A program made the position numbers and the translations under genes. Below the pieces are notes generated by a model. The model saw nothing but the letters and a program-made list of their open reading frames with translations. It made no database searches and was not told the DNA's origin. 64,000 bases of DNA from G965216255 sp965216255 (GTDB lineage Bacteria; Bacteroidota; Rhodothermia; Rhodothermales; Bin80): NCBI GenBank assembly GCA_965216255.1, contig OZ244148.1, positions 310,001 through 374,000 of the forward strand. The letters are read 5' to 3'. Below, in pieces: positions 62,613-64,000 of this stretch (the first letter of the stretch is position 1; each line of letters opens with the position of its first letter).

Positions 62613-64000
62613 TTACTCGGAGTCCTCTGTGCTGCGCTCGGCTTCCTTCATTTGGTCTCGAAGCGCTGCCAAGCCACTCAATTCGCCCAGCGTGGTGGGC
62701 CCAGATGCCGCCTTTTCCCGCTTCTTGTAGTCTTTCATAGTCCGGTCCTGTTCATCGCGCATCTCCTGCTTTTCCATTTTTTCCTTCACCCGCTGCAGGC
62801 GAGCGTCCTGGCGCTCCTTGGCCAACTCGCTCATGACTATTTCTTTCTGATTGACATCCATCCGGATAACACGAAGTTCGAGTTCGTCTCCTTCACGATA
62901 GGAACGGAAGATGTTGGGCCTGCCGTTGCGCAGCTCACCTACGGGGACAAACGCCTCTACTTCCAGGGGAAGTTCGACGTGCAACCCCTTGTCGTCCACC
63001 GTGAGGACCTTGGCCTTGTGGTCGGAGCCTTCCTCGTATACAGTGGCAAGTCCGGTCCACGGATTCGTCTCGATTTGTTTGTGACCCAGAGAGATCCGCT
63101 GCCGCGATTCGTCAATTTCGAGGATGACTACGGACAACTCCTGACGTTTTCTTACCAGCTCGCCGGGATGCCGAATCTTCTTGGTCCACGAGAGATCCGA
63201 GATATGGACCAGCCCGTCTATGCCAGGCTCGATTTCGACAAAAACGCCGAAGGTGGTAATGTTGCGAACCGTACCGCGCAGGACCGTACCGGGAGGATAC
63301 CGCTCCGCCAACCCGTCCCATGGATTCTTCTCAAATTGCTTCATGCCAAGGGAAATTTTCTTGCCCCCGTGGTCAATATTGAGAATAGCGACGGTTACGA
63401 TCTGGCCAAGCGACACCTTTTGGGATGGATGGCGGATATGGTCGGTCCAACTCATCTCTGAAATATGGACAAGGCCTTCTATGCCCTTTTCGATTTCCAC
63501 GAAGGTCCCGTAGTCCGTTATGGAGACCACCTTGCCCTCTACCACGTCGCCCTTCTTGTAGCGCTCTTCGATCTTTTCCCACGGGTGTGGCTGGAGCTGC
63601 TTCAGGCCAAGCGAAATGCGCTGCCGCTGCTTGTCGTAGTCCAGGACCACTACCTTAACATTCACGTCCAGGCCAAGAATCTCTGACGGGTGCGTGACAC
63701 GGCCCCAGGACAGGTCCGTAATGTGCAACAGCCCATCTACGCCTCCGAGATCGATAAAGACACCGAAGTCCGTGATATTCTTGACGATGCCTTCGAGAAT
63801 CTGCCCGGGCTCCATCGTAGAGAGGATGCTTTCCCTCTGCGCTGCAAGTTCCTTTTGTATGAGCGCCTTGTGCGAAACAACCACGTTCTCGTTGGCCGCA
63901 TTGATCTTGACGATCTTGAATTCCATGCGCCGCTCGAGATAGGCGTCAAAATCTCGTACGGGACGCACATCAACCTGTGAACCCGGCAGGAATGCCTCAA
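62613..64000 (-). CDS. rpsA: 30S ribosomal protein S1 (5' end beyond the window)
   Basis: At least 462 residues are visible and the frame stays open through the window edge (EAFLPGSQVDVRPVRDFDAY), so the N-terminus is missing. At least four S1 repeats can be seen, for example GQILEGIVKNITDFGVFIDL, GDVVEGKVVSITDYGTFVEI and GTVLRGTVRNITTFGVFVEI, each followed by a GLVHISxxSW block. The C-terminus is a highly charged coiled-coil-like tail (KEKMEKQEMRDEQDRTMKDY). S1 helps mRNA bind the 30S subunit. It is the upstream gene of the cluster that ends with nadB. Confidence 0.95.
   Translation of the reverse strand, partial: EAFLPGSQVDVRPVRDFDAYLERRMEFKIVKINAANENVVVSHKALIQKELAAQRESILSTMEPGQILEGIVKNITDFGVFIDLGGVDGLLHITDLSWGRVTHPSEILGLDVNVKVVVLDYDKQRQRISLGLKQLQPHPWEKIEERYKKGDVVEGKVVSITDYGTFVEIEKGIEGLVHISEMSWTDHIRHPSQKVSLGQIVTVAILNIDHGGKKISLGMKQFEKNPWDGLAERYPPGTVLRGTVRNITTFGVFVEIEPGIDGLVHISDLSWTKKIRHPGELVRKRQELSVVILEIDESRQRISLGHKQIETNPWTGLATVYEEGSDHKAKVLTVDDKGLHVELPLEVEAFVPVGELRNGRPNIFRSYREGDELELRVIRMDVNQKEIVMSELAKERQDARLQRVKEKMEKQEMRDEQDRTMKDYKKREKAASGPTTLGELSGLAALRDQMKEAERSTEDSE

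Noticed and set aside
1..64000. tRNA, rRNA and riboswitch genes
   Set aside because: By eye, no cloverleaf, rRNA segment or known riboswitch core was found in the gaps; a covariance-model search would be decisive and I could not run one.

Overview
The window is a GC-rich bacterial chromosome segment that reads like a member of the Bacteroidota/Rhodothermota assemblage. The grounds are a SusC/SusD pair, TonB receptors with carboxypeptidase-regulatory-like N-termini, a GWxTD-domain protein, UnbV/FG-GAP repeat proteins and weak Shine-Dalgarno usage. The placement is an inference from gene content; no rRNA is present to settle it.

Layout. 0.3-6.3 kb: a secreted YfbK-type VWA protein, a gene-poor stretch with one decayed remnant, and a TonB-linked outer-membrane barrel. 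6.4-17 kb: an accessory, mobile-element-rich region. It starts with an IS4/Tn5-like transposase carrying an N-terminal DruA (DUF4338) domain. It continues with two IS1595-family elements (here IS-A, 9121-13631, and IS-B, 13640-16805) inserted back to back; the 8-bp target TTTTCAAT is present three times, left of A, between A and B, and right of B. IS-A carries an EcoRI-type adenine methyltransferase translationally coupled to a DUF262-HNH nuclease. IS-B carries a Panacea (DUF4065) antitoxin coupled to a toxin-like gene that is broken by an in-frame TGA. 17.2-28.3 kb: a minus-strand cluster of envelope, glycosyltransferase and regulatory genes, interrupted by a 1.3-kb element holding a frameshifted tnpB between inverted repeats that resemble those of IS-A. 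28.3-35.8 kb: GWxTD protein, a decayed IS256 element, a TonB receptor and a Gfo/Idh/MocA oxidoreductase. 35.9-40.7 kb: a SusD-SusC operon with its own terminator.

40.8-64 kb is housekeeping DNA, all on the minus strand. One long cluster runs rimP-nusA-infB-rbfA-truB-ribF-rpsO-pnp-M16 peptidase-epimerase-scpA-scpB-rluB-guaB. It joins transcription antitermination, translation initiation, ribosome maturation, RNA decay and chromosome condensation. A second runs rpsA-aldehyde dehydrogenase-aminotransferase-membrane protein-prfB-nadB and ends in a clear intrinsic terminator; prfB has the classical +1 programmed frameshift.

The most unusual material is in 9-17 kb and 21-22.5 kb. There are two cargo-bearing IS1595 elements sharing one target site, and internal inverted copies of each element's own terminal repeat sit over its transposase promoter or start. 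A tiny basic protein overlaps the 3' end of each transposase by 4 nt. A tnpB element appears to use IS1595-like ends. I found no tRNA, rRNA or CRISPR array.
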